From Pseudomonas sp. GM41(2012) (GTDB taxonomy: Bacteria; Pseudomonadota; Gammaproteobacteria; Pseudomonadales; Pseudomonadaceae): a DNA stretch of 64,000 nt. The position numbers and the translations under genes are program-made. The notes under the pieces were generated by a model. The model worked only from the letters and a program-made list of their open reading frames with translations, was not told the DNA's origin and made no database searches. The DNA is taken from positions 310,001 to 374,000 of the forward strand of contig NZ_AKJN02000008.1 of NCBI RefSeq assembly GCF_000282315.2, read 5' to 3'. This document shows, piece by piece, positions 1 to 8,854 of the stretch. Position 1 is the first letter of the stretch, and each line of letters starts with the position of its first letter.

Positions 1-24
1 CTCGCCACAGGGCCAAGGTCGACT

Positions 25-396
25 TCAGTCTTCTTTCTTCATCAACCCGGCCAACGCGGCAAACGGGTTATGCGTTGCCTTGGCGATTTTCGGCGAGCTC
101 AGCGAACCTTCATCGAAATACTGTTGATCGGTGTACCGCGAGTGTTCGTTGTCGTGGCAATACAGGCACAACAATTCCCAGTTCGAGCCATCCTGAGGGT
201 TGTTGTCGTGGTTATGGTCGCGGTGGTGCACGGTCAGTTCGCTCAGGCGCTTGCCGGAAAACTCACGGGCGCAGCGACCGCACACGTGCGGGTACATTTT
301 CAGGGCCTTGTCGCGGTAACCCATTTCCTTGTCGCGCTGGTTGTCGGCAAGGATGCGGTCCAGTTTCGACGTGTTGGTCGGTGTTGACGAACTCAT
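25..396 (-). CDS. YajD-like HNH nuclease family protein
   Basis: A 123-aa cytoplasmic protein with the HNH/treble-clef layout: Cys39-x2-Cys42, His57-His58 in a VHHRDHNHDNN stretch, Cys77-x2-Cys80 and His81/His85. The two CxxC pairs should hold a structural zinc and the HH...N...H residues form the metal-dependent nuclease site. Length and motif order fit the YajD family, whose substrate is not established. The ATG follows AAGGTG with good spacing. It is the first complete gene in the window and no partner is visible. The family call is firm; nuclease activity is inferred. Confidence 0.85.
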   Translation of the reverse strand: MSSSTPTNTSKLDRILADNQRDKEMGYRDKALKMYPHVCGRCAREFSGKRLSELTVHHRDHNHDNNPQDGSNWELLCLYCHDNEHSRYTDQQYFDEGSLSSPKIAKATHNPFAALAGLMKKED

Positions 397-444
397 GGGT
401 TCACCTTTGTAAAAGACTAATGACGGTTATGAGCCAAGTTTAGC

Positions 445-1131
445 TCAGCCCTTGAGCTTCTCGGCAATCCAGATGGTGTGACGGGTGCCTTTGTTGCCGT
501 GGGCGAAGACCTGCACTTCCTCGGCTTTGAAGCCGGCCTTCTTCAGTTTGTCGGAAAACTGTCGATCAGCACTCGCGGACCAGACGGCCAGCACGCCTTT
601 GGGCCGCAGGGCCTTGGCGCAGGCGCTCAGGCCGCCAGCGGAGTAGAGCCAGCTGTTGGCCTTTTGGGTCAGGCCTTCGGGGCCGTTGTCGACGTCGAGC
701 ATGATTGCGTCGAAACCTTGCGGCTCGGCTTGCAGGACTTTGGCCACGTCTGCCATGCGAATGACCGTACGCGGGTCCTGCAGCGGATTCCCGGCTTTCT
801 CACCCAGCGCTCCACGGTTCCACTCCACCACACCCGGCACCAGTTCGGCGACCACCACTTCAGCGGTCTTGCCCAGATGCTTGAGGGCCGAGGCGAGGGT
901 GAAGCCCATGCCCAGGCCGCCGATCAGCACGCGCGAATTCGGCCGGCCGGCCACTTTACGGCACGGGATCTCCGCCAGAGCGTCTTCCGAGCCGTGCATG
1001 CGGGTGTTCATCAGTTGCCCGCCGTCGCCGCCCTGGATCTTGATGACGAAATCCTCACCGTATTCGAACAGGCACAAGGCACCGCCATTTTCAGGAATTG
1101 GAGTGGTGTCGAGCAGAACGAAACGTTTCAT
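445..1131 (-). CDS. Spermidine synthase-like methyltransferase-fold protein
   Basis: A 228-aa Rossmann-fold protein of the SpeE-like group. The glycine-rich loop GGLGMGFTLAS (residues 71-81), the acidic strand VVVAELVPG (about 92-100) and DAIMLDVDNGPEG (about 141-153) match the S-adenosyl nucleotide site of spermidine synthases. It is shorter than true SpeE (about 280-290 aa), so polyamine transfer is unproven. I chose the ATG at 1131 because MKRFVLLD is the natural N-terminus. No strong Shine-Dalgarno is seen there, and starts up to 96 nt upstream stay open. It lies tail-on to the HNH gene on the same strand. Confidence 0.75.
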   Translation of the reverse strand: MKRFVLLDTTPIPENGGALCLFEYGEDFVIKIQGGDGGQLMNTRMHGSEDALAEIPCRKVAGRPNSRVLIGGLGMGFTLASALKHLGKTAEVVVAELVPGVVEWNRGALGEKAGNPLQDPRTVIRMADVAKVLQAEPQGFDAIMLDVDNGPEGLTQKANSWLYSAGGLSACAKALRPKGVLAVWSASADRQFSDKLKKAGFKAEEVQVFAHGNKGTRHTIWIAEKLKG

Positions 1132-1229
1132 GGGACTCACTTGAGGAGAAATTGGCATAAGAGGGAGAAGGCAAACACGCGCCGTTGGGAGTAGCCTGCA
1201 AAAACACAACAAGGCCAACGGAGCCATTG

Positions 1230-1520
1230 ATGAAGCGCACCATTCTAACGGTCATTGCCTTGGCCGCGCTCTCGATAACTGCAGTGCAGGCCCAGCAGTT
1301 GCAAACCATTCCGACCAGCCCTGCGCCGCTGCCCGGTTCACCCGGCACCGCGACCCCGACACCGTACCCGCAAATCACCCCGACCAGCGTGCCCAAGGTC
1401 GGGCCCGGCAGTGGTGGTCCGCCGTTGGTGCCGATTGAAATGCCTAGCCCGCCCACCAAGGATCAGCCACTGCCGGGGCTAGAGCAAAACCCGTCGAAAG
1501 CCAAATCACCCGGCGGTTAA
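1230..1520 (+). CDS. Small secreted proline-rich protein
   Basis: A 96-aa protein whose first 22 residues (MKRTILTVIALAALSITAVQAQ) form a clear Sec signal peptide with an AQA-like cleavage site. The mature part is disordered and rich in Pro, Gly and Thr (TPTPYP, GGPPLVP, PSPPTK), with no cysteines and no known domain. It is probably periplasmic. The ATG follows AACGGAG. It diverges from the SpeE-like gene and converges with the cNMP-binding gene, overlapping that gene's stop by a few bases. I cannot assign a function. Confidence 0.7.
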   Translation: MKRTILTVIALAALSITAVQAQQLQTIPTSPAPLPGSPGTATPTPYPQITPTSVPKVGPGSGGPPLVPIEMPSPPTKDQPLPGLEQNPSKAKSPGG

Positions 1521-1990
1521 ACCTGCTGCGAGAGCAGTTGCCCATCGGCCATGCGCAACCGTTTGGAGAGGGAGACGGCGAGGGCGCGGATGATTTTTGC
1601 GGCGATTTTCGGCGCATCGTTGAGCATCTTTTCCAGCGAATCCTTGCCCAGATTGAGCAACTGGCAATTGCTTGCGGCCACGCAACTGGCCGAGCGGCGT
1701 TCGCCGTCGAGTACGGCCATTTCGCCGAACGCCCGACCGCTGCGCAACGTTGCCATGGTCACCAGGTGACCGTCGCTGTTGGTTTTCTGCACCGCCACCT
1801 GGCCGGTGTGGATGATGCACATGAAGCTGCCGGCATCGCCCTCATGGAAAATCTCTTCGCCCTGAGCAATGGTGCTGATGCTGAAGTAGCCCGAGGCCGC
1901 GGCGAAGTCCGCCGGCAGCAGTTGATCGAATAGGCCACAGTCCATCAGCCAGTCGCGAATTTCGTTGTTCAGTAAGGTCGGTTCTGACAT
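1517..1990 (-). CDS. Cyclic nucleotide-binding domain protein (CRP-like, no HTH)
   Basis: A 157-aa protein made almost entirely of one cNMP-binding beta-roll. The phosphate-binding cassette reads FGEMAVLDGERRSASC at about residues 88-103, with the expected Glu and Arg. EIFHEGDAGSFMCIIHTGQV (about 46-65) matches the early strands. No DNA-binding helix-turn-helix follows, so it is a stand-alone ligand sensor rather than a CRP/FNR regulator. Start chosen at ATG 1990 (MSEPTLL), since the upstream extension is repeat-derived. Ligand and partner are unknown. Confidence 0.85.
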   Translation of the reverse strand: MSEPTLLNNEIRDWLMDCGLFDQLLPADFAAASGYFSISTIAQGEEIFHEGDAGSFMCIIHTGQVAVQKTNSDGHLVTMATLRSGRAFGEMAVLDGERRSASCVAASNCQLLNLGKDSLEKMLNDAPKIAAKIIRALAVSLSKRLRMADGQLLSQQV

Positions 1991-2048
1991 GTCGTCACGG
2001 TCTTTTTCTTGTGTCTGTTGCAGGCTCGAATTTGAAATCACCGCAAAT

Positions 2049-2147
2049 CCCTGTGGGAGCGGGCTTGCCCGCGATGACGATGTTACAGCCAATGATGATG
2101 TTGAATGTGATGGCCTCATCGCGGGCAAGCCCGGCTCCCACAGGGGA
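2049..2147. repeat. REP-type inverted pair (CTGTGGGAGCGGGCTTGCCC)
   Basis: Two inverted copies of a Pseudomonas REP unit, CTGTGGGAGCGGGCTTGCCC..CGCGATG and its complement, face each other across about 45 bp. The pair sits between the start of the cNMP-binding gene and the stop of the oligopeptidase gene. Confidence 0.9.
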
Positions 2148-2207
2148 TGTGTGTTGTCTCGGGCCCCTAGTGTCTGGTGTTAAGACCGACACGCCGGGCC
2201 AAGTTCC

Positions 2208-4262
2208 TCAGGCAATCCCCAAAACCTTGAAAACAAATGCGTATTCGAGTGCTACGTCACGCAATCCCTGATAACGACCGCTCATCCCGCCGTGCCCGGC
2301 ACCCAATTCGGTCTTGAGCAGCAGGGGATTTGCGTCGGTTTTGGTCGCGCGTAATTTCGCCACCCACTTGGCCGCTTCCCAGTACTGCACGCGACTGTCG
2401 TTGTAGCCGGCGATCACCAGGGTCGCCGGATAAGCTTGGGCGGTGACGTTTTCGTACGGAGCGTAGGCCTTGATCCGATCATAGACGTCCGGCTCTTCAG
2501 GATTGCCCCACTCGTCGTATTCGGTGACGGTCAACGGCAGGTCCGGGTCGAGCATGGTGTTCAGCACGTCGACGAACGGCACTTCGGCAATCGCAGCAGC
2601 AAACAACTCCGGCCGCTGATTGAGCACCGCGCCGATCAGCAGGCCACCGGCGCTGCCGCCGCTGATCGCCAGTTGCTGTGAAGTAGTGAAACCATTGGCG
2701 ATCAGGTGTTCGGCGCAGGCGATGAAGTCGCTGAAGGTATTGTGTTTGTGTTCCTGCTTGCCGGCGCGATACCAGGCTTCGCCCAGTTCACCGCCACCAC
2801 GCACGTGAGCGATGGCGAACGCCACACCACGGTCCAGCAGACTCAAGCGGGCGTGGGAGAACCATGGGTCGAGGCTTTCACCGTAAGCGCCATAGCCGTA
2901 CAGATAAAGCGGCGTCGGCTTACCGAGTGCTTCGCGTTTGACGACGAGGCTGATCGGCACTTTCGTACCGTCCGGTGCCGTTGCCCATAGGCGCTGACTG
3001 ACGTAGGCATCGGCGTCGAACGGGCCGAGCACCGGGGTTTCCTTGAGGACTTTCTGCTCGCCGCTGCCCAATATCAGTTGGCGGATTTGCGCCGGACGGT
3101 TCAGCGCTTCATAGCGCAGGCGGATCCTGTCGCTGACGAACTCCAGACTGTTCTGCACATGAAGGCTGTAGGCCGCATCAGGCAATTGCACGCGGTAGCT
3201 CGGCAGGTCTTGCGGATGAACTTCGATGATCGGCAAGCCACCCTCACGCAAGCTCAGGGTCATGGCGCCGGCATTGAGGCTCAAGCCTTCGATCATCACC
3301 GTGTCGCTGTGCTGGATCAGGTTCTGCCAGTCGGCCTCGGTCGGCGCCACGCCGGTGTCTACGGCGTGGTAAAGGGCAAAGTTGATGCCGTCGCGATTGG
3401 TGCGAATGAACCAGGTCCATTGACCGTCGAGCGCGCCGTGGTCGACGTCGTACTCATGGTCTTCAACCCTCGGTGCGATGCAGGTAAACGCCTGTTGCGG
3501 CTGGAACGCGTCGAGCACCCAGACTTCGCTGGTGGTCTTGCTGCCCAGGGACAACAGCAATTGCTGCTCGGAACTGGAGCGGTAGCAATGCATGAAGAAT
3601 CGACCGTCCGGCTCATGGAACACTTCTTCGGCCGCCGTACCGTCCAGCCGATAGCGGAACAGTTTGTGCGGGCGATGGGTGTCGTCCAGTTCGCCGAAGA
3701 ACAGCGTCAGGCTGTCATTGGCCCAGGTCATGCTGCCGTCGCAATCCTGGAATTCCAGTTCACTGACACGGCCGTTGGACAATTCCTTCACGAACAGCGT
3801 GAAAATCTCATCGCCCGTGGCGTCGATGCTGTAGGCCAGACGCTGATGGTCCGGGCTGATGCTGAAGGCGCCCAGGGAAAAGAAGCCGCCGTTGGCCAGT
3901 TCATTCGGGTCCAGCAGCAGCTGTTCCTGGCTTTCGTCGAGCTGCAGGCTGTCATCGGCAGGGCGCGGGCAGCGGTAGTGGCGGGCATATTCATCACCGG
4001 CCGTGGTGCGCGTGTAATACAGGTACGGACCCCAAGGGGAGGGCAAGGACAGGTCGGTTTCGAGAATCCGGGCCTTGATTTCTTCGAACAGGGTTTCACG
4101 CACCCCGGCCTGATCGGCGGTTTGCGCCTCTTGGTAGCGGTTTTCCGCTTTCAGGTAGTCGAGCACCGCGTCGGTGTCGCGCTCCTGCAGCCAGGCATAC
4201 GGGTCGTCGCCTTCGGCCTTGTGGGCAATCGGAGCGTCGGAAACGTTGACGGATAGGGGCAT
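2208..4262 (-). CDS. ptrB: Prolyl oligopeptidase family serine peptidase (oligopeptidase B-like)
   Basis: A 684-aa S9A peptidase: a 7-bladed beta-propeller in roughly residues 70-400 that filters substrates, followed by an alpha/beta-hydrolase domain. The catalytic Ser537 lies in GGSAGG, Asp622 in GYNDSRVQ and His657 in GAGHGG. The length and the Glu/Asp-rich catalytic region (FVDVLNTMLDPDLPLT, EWGNP) fit oligopeptidase B, which cleaves short peptides after Arg/Lys in the cytoplasm. No signal peptide is seen. It stands alone between two REP pairs, so it is probably monocistronic. The B-type specificity is inferred from similarity. Confidence 0.88.
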   Translation of the reverse strand: MPLSVNVSDAPIAHKAEGDDPYAWLQERDTDAVLDYLKAENRYQEAQTADQAGVRETLFEEIKARILETDLSLPSPWGPYLYYTRTTAGDEYARHYRCPRPADDSLQLDESQEQLLLDPNELANGGFFSLGAFSISPDHQRLAYSIDATGDEIFTLFVKELSNGRVSELEFQDCDGSMTWANDSLTLFFGELDDTHRPHKLFRYRLDGTAAEEVFHEPDGRFFMHCYRSSSEQQLLLSLGSKTTSEVWVLDAFQPQQAFTCIAPRVEDHEYDVDHGALDGQWTWFIRTNRDGINFALYHAVDTGVAPTEADWQNLIQHSDTVMIEGLSLNAGAMTLSLREGGLPIIEVHPQDLPSYRVQLPDAAYSLHVQNSLEFVSDRIRLRYEALNRPAQIRQLILGSGEQKVLKETPVLGPFDADAYVSQRLWATAPDGTKVPISLVVKREALGKPTPLYLYGYGAYGESLDPWFSHARLSLLDRGVAFAIAHVRGGGELGEAWYRAGKQEHKHNTFSDFIACAEHLIANGFTTSQQLAISGGSAGGLLIGAVLNQRPELFAAAIAEVPFVDVLNTMLDPDLPLTVTEYDEWGNPEEPDVYDRIKAYAPYENVTAQAYPATLVIAGYNDSRVQYWEAAKWVAKLRATKTDANPLLLKTELGAGHGGMSGRYQGLRDVALEYAFVFKVLGIA

Positions 4263-4309
4263 GAAGGACTCTCGAACAATGTACGGAATAGGGGCTTCGC
4301 AGACGGCAT

Positions 4310-4402
4310 TGTAGGAGCCGAGCTTGCTCGCGATGGCGGCGACACGGTCAATATTGATGTGCCTGACAGATCGTCATCGCGAGCAAGCTCGGCTCCTACA
4401 CT
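4310..4402. repeat. REP-type inverted pair (GTAGGAGCCGAGCTTGCTCGCGATG)
   Basis: Inverted copies of GTAGGAGCCGAGCTTGCTCG separated by about 40 bp, upstream of the ptrB-like start and just before the next plus-strand gene. Confidence 0.9.
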
Positions 4403-4466
4403 GGCATTGGAGCAAGCCTGACGTGCGAAAAGTCGTTACTATAAGCGCCTCTTTGCCTGCCTTGCC

Positions 4467-4964
4467 ATGGACACCATGACCGAGAACGACTATCTGATCG
4501 CTTGGGGCCTCTACGCCTTTGCCGCTTTGGGCTGCCTGTTGGTGTGGATGCGTATCACCCGCTGGATGTGGCGCTGGCTGCGTGAGCCGCTGCGGCTATT
4601 GGTTGCTGTGTTGCTGTTCAGCCCGACCATCATTGATCCGGTGAAGGAAAAGGTTGCCCCGGCCATCGCCATTACTGCCCTTGATCTATTGTTCAAGGTC
4701 GGCAACAACGCCTGGCGCGCAATTTCCGACCTGTTCATGTACGGCATGATCGCCTTCGGCATTTACCTGGTATTCGTGGCGATCCGTTTCCCTATCGAAC
4801 GTGCGTCCAACGCTCGCAAGGAACAGGCTGCCGCTGCCAAGGCTGCGGCCCGGGCCGATGACCCTGAAGAGGATCACCCGTTCGGCGGTGCGGGCGATGA
4901 TCGTTACGGTCGTCCACCGGTGCCGAGCAACCCTCAGCGAATGCGGGTCGAACCGCGACTGTAA
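4467..4964 (+). CDS. Conserved inner-membrane protein of unknown function
   Basis: A 165-aa protein with hydrophobic segments near residues 9-27, 40-58 and 88-107, then a charged, Ala-rich cytoplasmic tail (KEQAAAAKAAARADDPEEDHPFGG) with a likely disordered end. The start may be ATG 4467 or the in-frame ATG 4476 (MTENDYLI); no strong ribosome site separates them. It lies 31 bp upstream of the amidotransferase and DUF2937 genes, so the three probably form one transcript. No family with a known role is recognised. Confidence 0.7.
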   Translation: MDTMTENDYLIAWGLYAFAALGCLLVWMRITRWMWRWLREPLRLLVAVLLFSPTIIDPVKEKVAPAIAITALDLLFKVGNNAWRAISDLFMYGMIAFGIYLVFVAIRFPIERASNARKEQAAAAKAAARADDPEEDHPFGGAGDDRYGRPPVPSNPQRMRVEPRL

Positions 4965-4995
4965 CCTGCCCCTGCCTTTCAGCGAGAATCCGAGC

Positions 4996-5772
4996 ATGTG
5001 TGAGTTATTGGGCATGAGCGCCAATGTGCCGACCGATATCGTGTTCAGCTTCACCGGGCTGATGCAGCGCGGCGGCCGCACTGGTCCGCACCGTGACGGC
5101 TGGGGCATCGCCTTTTACGAGGGCCGTGGCCTGCGCCTGTTTCAGGACCCGGCGGCGAGCTGTGAGTCCGAAGTCGCGAACCTGGTGCAGCGCTATCCGA
5201 TCAAGAGCGAAGTGGTGATCGGGCACATCCGCCAGGCCAACGTCGGCAAGGTCTGCCTGTCCAATACCCATCCGTTCGTGCGTGAGCTGTGGGGCCGAAA
5301 CTGGTGTTTCGCCCACAACGGCCAACTCGCGGACTTTGAACCGATCAAGAGTTTTTACCGCCCGGTCGGCGATACCGACAGCGAGGCGGCGTTCTGCGAT
5401 TTGCTCAACCGCGTTCGCGCAGCGTTCCCGGAACCGGTAGAGGTCGAAGAACTGCTGCCAGACCTGGTGGCCGCCTGCGCTGAATACCGCAGCAAAGGCG
5501 TGTTCAACTGCCTGCTCAGCGATGGCGACTGGCTGTTCTGCTATTGCTCCACCAAACTGGCGCAAATCACCCGTCGCGCGCCATTCGGCCCGGCGCGCTT
5601 GAAGGACGTCGATGTGATCGTCGATTTCCAGGCCGAAACCACGCCCAACGACGTGGTCACGGTGATCGCCACCGAACCCTTGACCGAAAACGAAACCTGG
5701 ACCCGTTACGAACCGGGCCAATGGAGCCTCTGGCGACGCGGTGAATGCGTCAGCCAGGGCAAGACCGAATAA
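4996..5772 (+). CDS. Class II glutamine amidotransferase (YafJ-like)
   Basis: A 258-aa N-terminal-nucleophile amidotransferase. Cys2 directly follows the start Met (MCELLGMSA), as needed after Met removal. GPHRDGWGIAFYEG, IGHIRQANVG, NTHPF and FAHNGQL form the glutamine-binding pocket. It has only the glutaminase domain, so the ammonia acceptor is unknown, as for the YafJ family generally. The start at 4996 is fixed by the catalytic Cys; upstream in-frame codons belong to the previous gene. It lies 12 bp upstream of the DUF2937 gene. Confidence 0.9.
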   Translation: MCELLGMSANVPTDIVFSFTGLMQRGGRTGPHRDGWGIAFYEGRGLRLFQDPAASCESEVANLVQRYPIKSEVVIGHIRQANVGKVCLSNTHPFVRELWGRNWCFAHNGQLADFEPIKSFYRPVGDTDSEAAFCDLLNRVRAAFPEPVEVEELLPDLVAACAEYRSKGVFNCLLSDGDWLFCYCSTKLAQITRRAPFGPARLKDVDVIVDFQAETTPNDVVTVIATEPLTENETWTRYEPGQWSLWRRGECVSQGKTE

Positions 5773-5784
5773 GGATTTCCCTTC

Positions 5785-6327
5785 ATGTTGCTCAGTTATC
5801 TACGGCTGGTGTTGTTCGCGGCGGGCCTGTTGATCGGTGTCCAGGTGCCGGGATTCATCAACGACTATGCCAAGCGCGTCGAAGCGCATCTGATTGAGGC
5901 GCAGGCCAGTCTGAGCGGTTTTCAGGGCACGGCGAATCAGTTCTTCAAGGGTGACATCCAGGCATTGGTGGCCCATTACCGCGCCAGCGAAGACCCGATC
6001 TTTCGCAGCGATGCCGACAGCCTGAGCACCTTGCTGACCCGTCAACTGGCCCTCGATAAACAGTTCCAGGCCATGCAAGGCCCGTGGTACATCCGCTTCC
6101 TGCAGGTTGCACTGGCGGCTGATCCGGATATTCGCAAGGAAACCTGGAATGGCTACAGCTACCAGATCCTGCTGACGCCTGAAGCGATGATCTGGGGCAT
6201 GAGCGGGGCGTTGCTGTTGTCGTTCGGCATTGAATGCCTATTCCGTCTGATCGACTGGGTGGTGCTGGGCGGCAAACGCCTGCGCCAGAGCCGGCCGATC
6301 GAAGACCGGGATGTGCGCGGGCTGTAA
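5785..6327 (+). CDS. DUF2937 family membrane protein
   Basis: A 180-aa protein with a signal-anchor at residues 3-22, a soluble helical middle (about 25-130) and a second membrane segment near 136-160, followed by a short basic tail. The pattern matches DUF2937, a family without assigned function. It follows the amidotransferase by 12 bp and is the last gene of this plus-strand group, ending at a hairpin repeat. Confidence 0.85.
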   Translation: MLLSYLRLVLFAAGLLIGVQVPGFINDYAKRVEAHLIEAQASLSGFQGTANQFFKGDIQALVAHYRASEDPIFRSDADSLSTLLTRQLALDKQFQAMQGPWYIRFLQVALAADPDIRKETWNGYSYQILLTPEAMIWGMSGALLLSFGIECLFRLIDWVVLGGKRLRQSRPIEDRDVRGL

Positions 6328-6329
6328 GA

Positions 6330-6427
6330 AAAAGATCAAAAGATCGCAGCCTGCGGCAGCTCCTACATTGGAATGACGTACACCCTGTAGGAGCTGCCGA
6401 AGGCTGCGATCTTTTGATTTTGATCTT
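6330..6427. repeat. AAAAGATCGCAGCCT-type inverted repeat, possible terminator
   Basis: AAAAGATCGCAGCCTGCGGC with GCAGCTCCTACA faces TGTAGGAGCTGCC and GGCTGCGATCTTTT. The long hairpin lies between convergent genes (DUF2937 and the LysR gene) and both arms end in A or T tracts, so it may stop transcription in both directions. The same family recurs at 27777, 55748 and 61238. Confidence 0.85.
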
Positions 6428-7341
6428 CAACGACTCAAAACGATGTAACCCTCACCCACCTTCTTCGCATACCCGTCCAGCACCTGCTGACACAACGCCA
6501 CGATTTCTTCGACCCACTCCACGCCAACCCGCCACGACACCACCACCTGCAAATTCGGTGGCCGTTGATCGATGGCCAGCAAGGTCAATTCCCCCCGCGC
6601 CAGTTCCTCGGCGACCAGCACCGGTGGTAGCGCGCCAATACCGAAACCGTCCCGCAGCAACCGGGTGATCGCCGATACCGAGTTCACGCAGTTCAACCGT
6701 GGCGTCATGATGCCGTTGGCCTGCATCAGGGCGAGAATCTCCTGATGCGGATGGGAGTTTTTCGAATAGGTAATGATCCGTTCCCGCGCCAGGTCGGCAA
6801 TCCCTGAATACTCGCGGTTGTAGATCGAGTTAGTCGCCACAATCCAGCCCATCGGGTGACTGGCCAGCTCAAGGCTGCGCACGCTTTCCTGACGCAACAA
6901 GTCGGTTTGCAGGATCAGATCGAGAAAGCCTTTTTGCAGCTGATCGCAGAGGTTGAGCGCGGTATCGGCCACCAACTCGATTTCCACCAGCGGATAGTGA
7001 TCCATCATTTGCGCCACCAATGGGCTCAACCAGGTATGGATGACCGTGTCCATCACGCCGATGCGAACCCGTCCGACCTTGCTCGAACGGGTCTCGATCG
7101 ACTGCTTGAGGGCTTGCATGGTGTCCATCATTTGCTCGGCGTACTCGAGCACTTTCAAGCCTTCGGGCGTCAGGCTCACGCCACGTGAATCACGCAGGAA
7201 CAGCTTCACCCCGAGCTCGCCTTCGAGCACGGCAATGCGGCTGGAAATCGACGCCTGGGTGGTGAAGAGCTTGTCTGCCGTCAGGCGAAAACTCTTGAGT
7301 CGGGCGACCCAGACAAAGGTCTCGAGAAACTTCAGGTTCAT
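6427..7341 (-). CDS. LysR-family regulator beside the 5-oxoproline locus
   Basis: A 304-aa LTTR: N-terminal winged HTH (about residues 1-60, with FRLTADKLFTTQASISSRIA as the recognition region), a linker helix, and a periplasmic-binding-like effector domain (about 90-295, starting VRIGVMDTVIHTWLSPLV). It is transcribed divergently from the MFS-pxpABC operon across 148 bp, the usual geometry for an LTTR controlling its neighbour. The effector is plausibly 5-oxoproline or a related compound, but that is inferred only from context. Confidence 0.9.
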   Translation of the reverse strand: MNLKFLETFVWVARLKSFRLTADKLFTTQASISSRIAVLEGELGVKLFLRDSRGVSLTPEGLKVLEYAEQMMDTMQALKQSIETRSSKVGRVRIGVMDTVIHTWLSPLVAQMMDHYPLVEIELVADTALNLCDQLQKGFLDLILQTDLLRQESVRSLELASHPMGWIVATNSIYNREYSGIADLARERIITYSKNSHPHQEILALMQANGIMTPRLNCVNSVSAITRLLRDGFGIGALPPVLVAEELARGELTLLAIDQRPPNLQVVVSWRVGVEWVEEIVALCQQVLDGYAKKVGEGYIVLSR

Positions 7342-7489
7342 GGGGACAAGTTTTTCTTATGTCTAAAGCGGGTTTTTATTAGTTGGACGTACCAGGGTAA
7401 AGCGCCCAAAAATCAGGCCATCCGGTTCCCACGATAGGCGTCGTCGGGGCTCAGAACAATACCAATAAAAATTAGCGCGGAGATTTGCC
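7342..7489. promoter_or_regulatory. Divergent control region, LysR gene / MFS-pxpABC
   Basis: The only region that can carry the promoters of both divergent units. A short imperfect dyad CTTATGTCTAAAG lies at 7356-7368, near the LysR start, and could be an LTTR site, although it is weak. GGAG at 7480-7483 serves as ribosome site for the MFS gene. Confidence 0.4.
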
Positions 7490-8776
7490 ATGAGTGCGCC
7501 CGACACGCTCGACATCCCCAAAGCCACGGTTCGCCCAGGACCTTTCGACTGGTACCGCAACATCAACAAGCAGGAGCGCCGCACCTTCTGGAGCTGCAAG
7601 ATCGGCTATGGCCTGGACGGCATGGACACCCAGATGCTCAGCTTCGTGGTGCCGACCCTGATTGCGATGTGGGGCATCACCACCGGCGAGGCCGGGCTGA
7701 TTCACACCAGCACCTTGATCGCCTCGGCCATCGGCGGTTGGGTGGCGGGCATTCTCTCCGACCGCATCGGTCGCGTACGCACCTTGCAACTCACCGTGCT
7801 GTGGTTCGCCTTCTTCACCTTCCTCTGCGGCTTCGCCCAAAACTACGAACAACTGCTGATCAGCCGCACGCTGATGGGCTTCGGTTTCGGCGGCGAATGG
7901 ACCGCCGGCGCGGTGCTGATGGGTGAAGTGATTCGCGCCAAGGACCGCGGCAAGGCGGTGGGCATGGTGCAATCTGGGTGGGCATTGGGTTGGGGACTGA
8001 CGGCGATCTTGTATGCGCTGCTGTTCTCGGTACTGCCGCCAGAAGACGCCTGGCGCGCTCTGTTCCTCCTTGGCATCGTGCCGGCGATCTTTGTGATCTT
8101 CGTCCGCCGACTGGTCAAGGACCCGGAAATCTATCGCGAAGCCAAGGCCAAGCAAGAACCCAGCAATCCGGCAAAATTCTACGAGATTTTCGCTCCCGGT
8201 ATCCTGTTCACCACGATTCGCGCGTCAGTGCTGACCACTGGTGCTCTGGGCGGTTACTACGCGATCACCTCCTGGTTGCCGACGTTTCTGAAGAACGAAC
8301 GCGGATTGAGCGTACTCGGTACGGGCGGTTATCTGGCGATGGTGATCGTCGGATCCTACGTCGGCTATGTCATCAGCGCGTATTTGACCGACATCCTCGG
8401 GCGTAAAAAGAACTTCATTCTGTTCGCGGTCGGCTCGTTCACCATTGTTCTGCTCTACACCCAATTGCCGGTCAGCAATGGCGTGATGCTCTGGCTGGGC
8501 TTTCCTCTGGGCTTCTTCGCTTCGGGGATTTTCAGTGGCATGGGCGCGTTTTTGACCGAGCTGTTTCCAACGCGGATTCGCGGTTCGGGTCAGGGCTTTT
8601 GCTACAACATCGGCCGGGCGCTGGCGGCATTGTTCCCGCTGTTGATCGGCTTGATGAGCCAGAAAGTGCCATTGAGCGTGGGAATCGGTGCTTTTGCGGC
8701 GGTGTCCTACGGGGTGGTGATCCTTGCTGCGCTGAGCTTGCCGGAAACCCGTGGCAAGCAACTCGAAGCCCAATAA
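7490..8776 (+). CDS. MFS transporter, likely 5-oxoproline (or related acid) uptake
   Basis: A 428-aa, 12-helix major facilitator. Visible signatures are GYGLDGMDTQMLSF in the first helix, GWVAGILSDRIGRVRT (the loop 2-3 D-R-x-G-R motif), GFGFGGEWTAGAVLMGEV in helices 4-5, and LTDILGRKKN in the second half. The type resembles aromatic/organic acid and sialate-like proton symporters. The ATG follows GCGGAG. It heads an operon with pxpABC, so it probably imports 5-oxoproline (pyroglutamate) or a precursor; this is inferred from context. Confidence 0.88.
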   Translation: MSAPDTLDIPKATVRPGPFDWYRNINKQERRTFWSCKIGYGLDGMDTQMLSFVVPTLIAMWGITTGEAGLIHTSTLIASAIGGWVAGILSDRIGRVRTLQLTVLWFAFFTFLCGFAQNYEQLLISRTLMGFGFGGEWTAGAVLMGEVIRAKDRGKAVGMVQSGWALGWGLTAILYALLFSVLPPEDAWRALFLLGIVPAIFVIFVRRLVKDPEIYREAKAKQEPSNPAKFYEIFAPGILFTTIRASVLTTGALGGYYAITSWLPTFLKNERGLSVLGTGGYLAMVIVGSYVGYVISAYLTDILGRKKNFILFAVGSFTIVLLYTQLPVSNGVMLWLGFPLGFFASGIFSGMGAFLTELFPTRIRGSGQGFCYNIGRALAALFPLLIGLMSQKVPLSVGIGAFAAVSYGVVILAALSLPETRGKQLEAQ

Positions 8777-8854
8777 CTTAATGCACAGCAACTGATAATC
8801 TGCGGGCAAGTGCCCAACAGATAGAAAAGAATAAAACTTACAGGAGTGTTCACC

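Noticed and set aside
3078..4256. Long plus-strand ORF (392 aa) opposite the oligopeptidase gene
   Set aside because: It is antisense to a gene with an intact catalytic triad, has low-complexity composition and no recognisable domain; a typical high-GC shadow.
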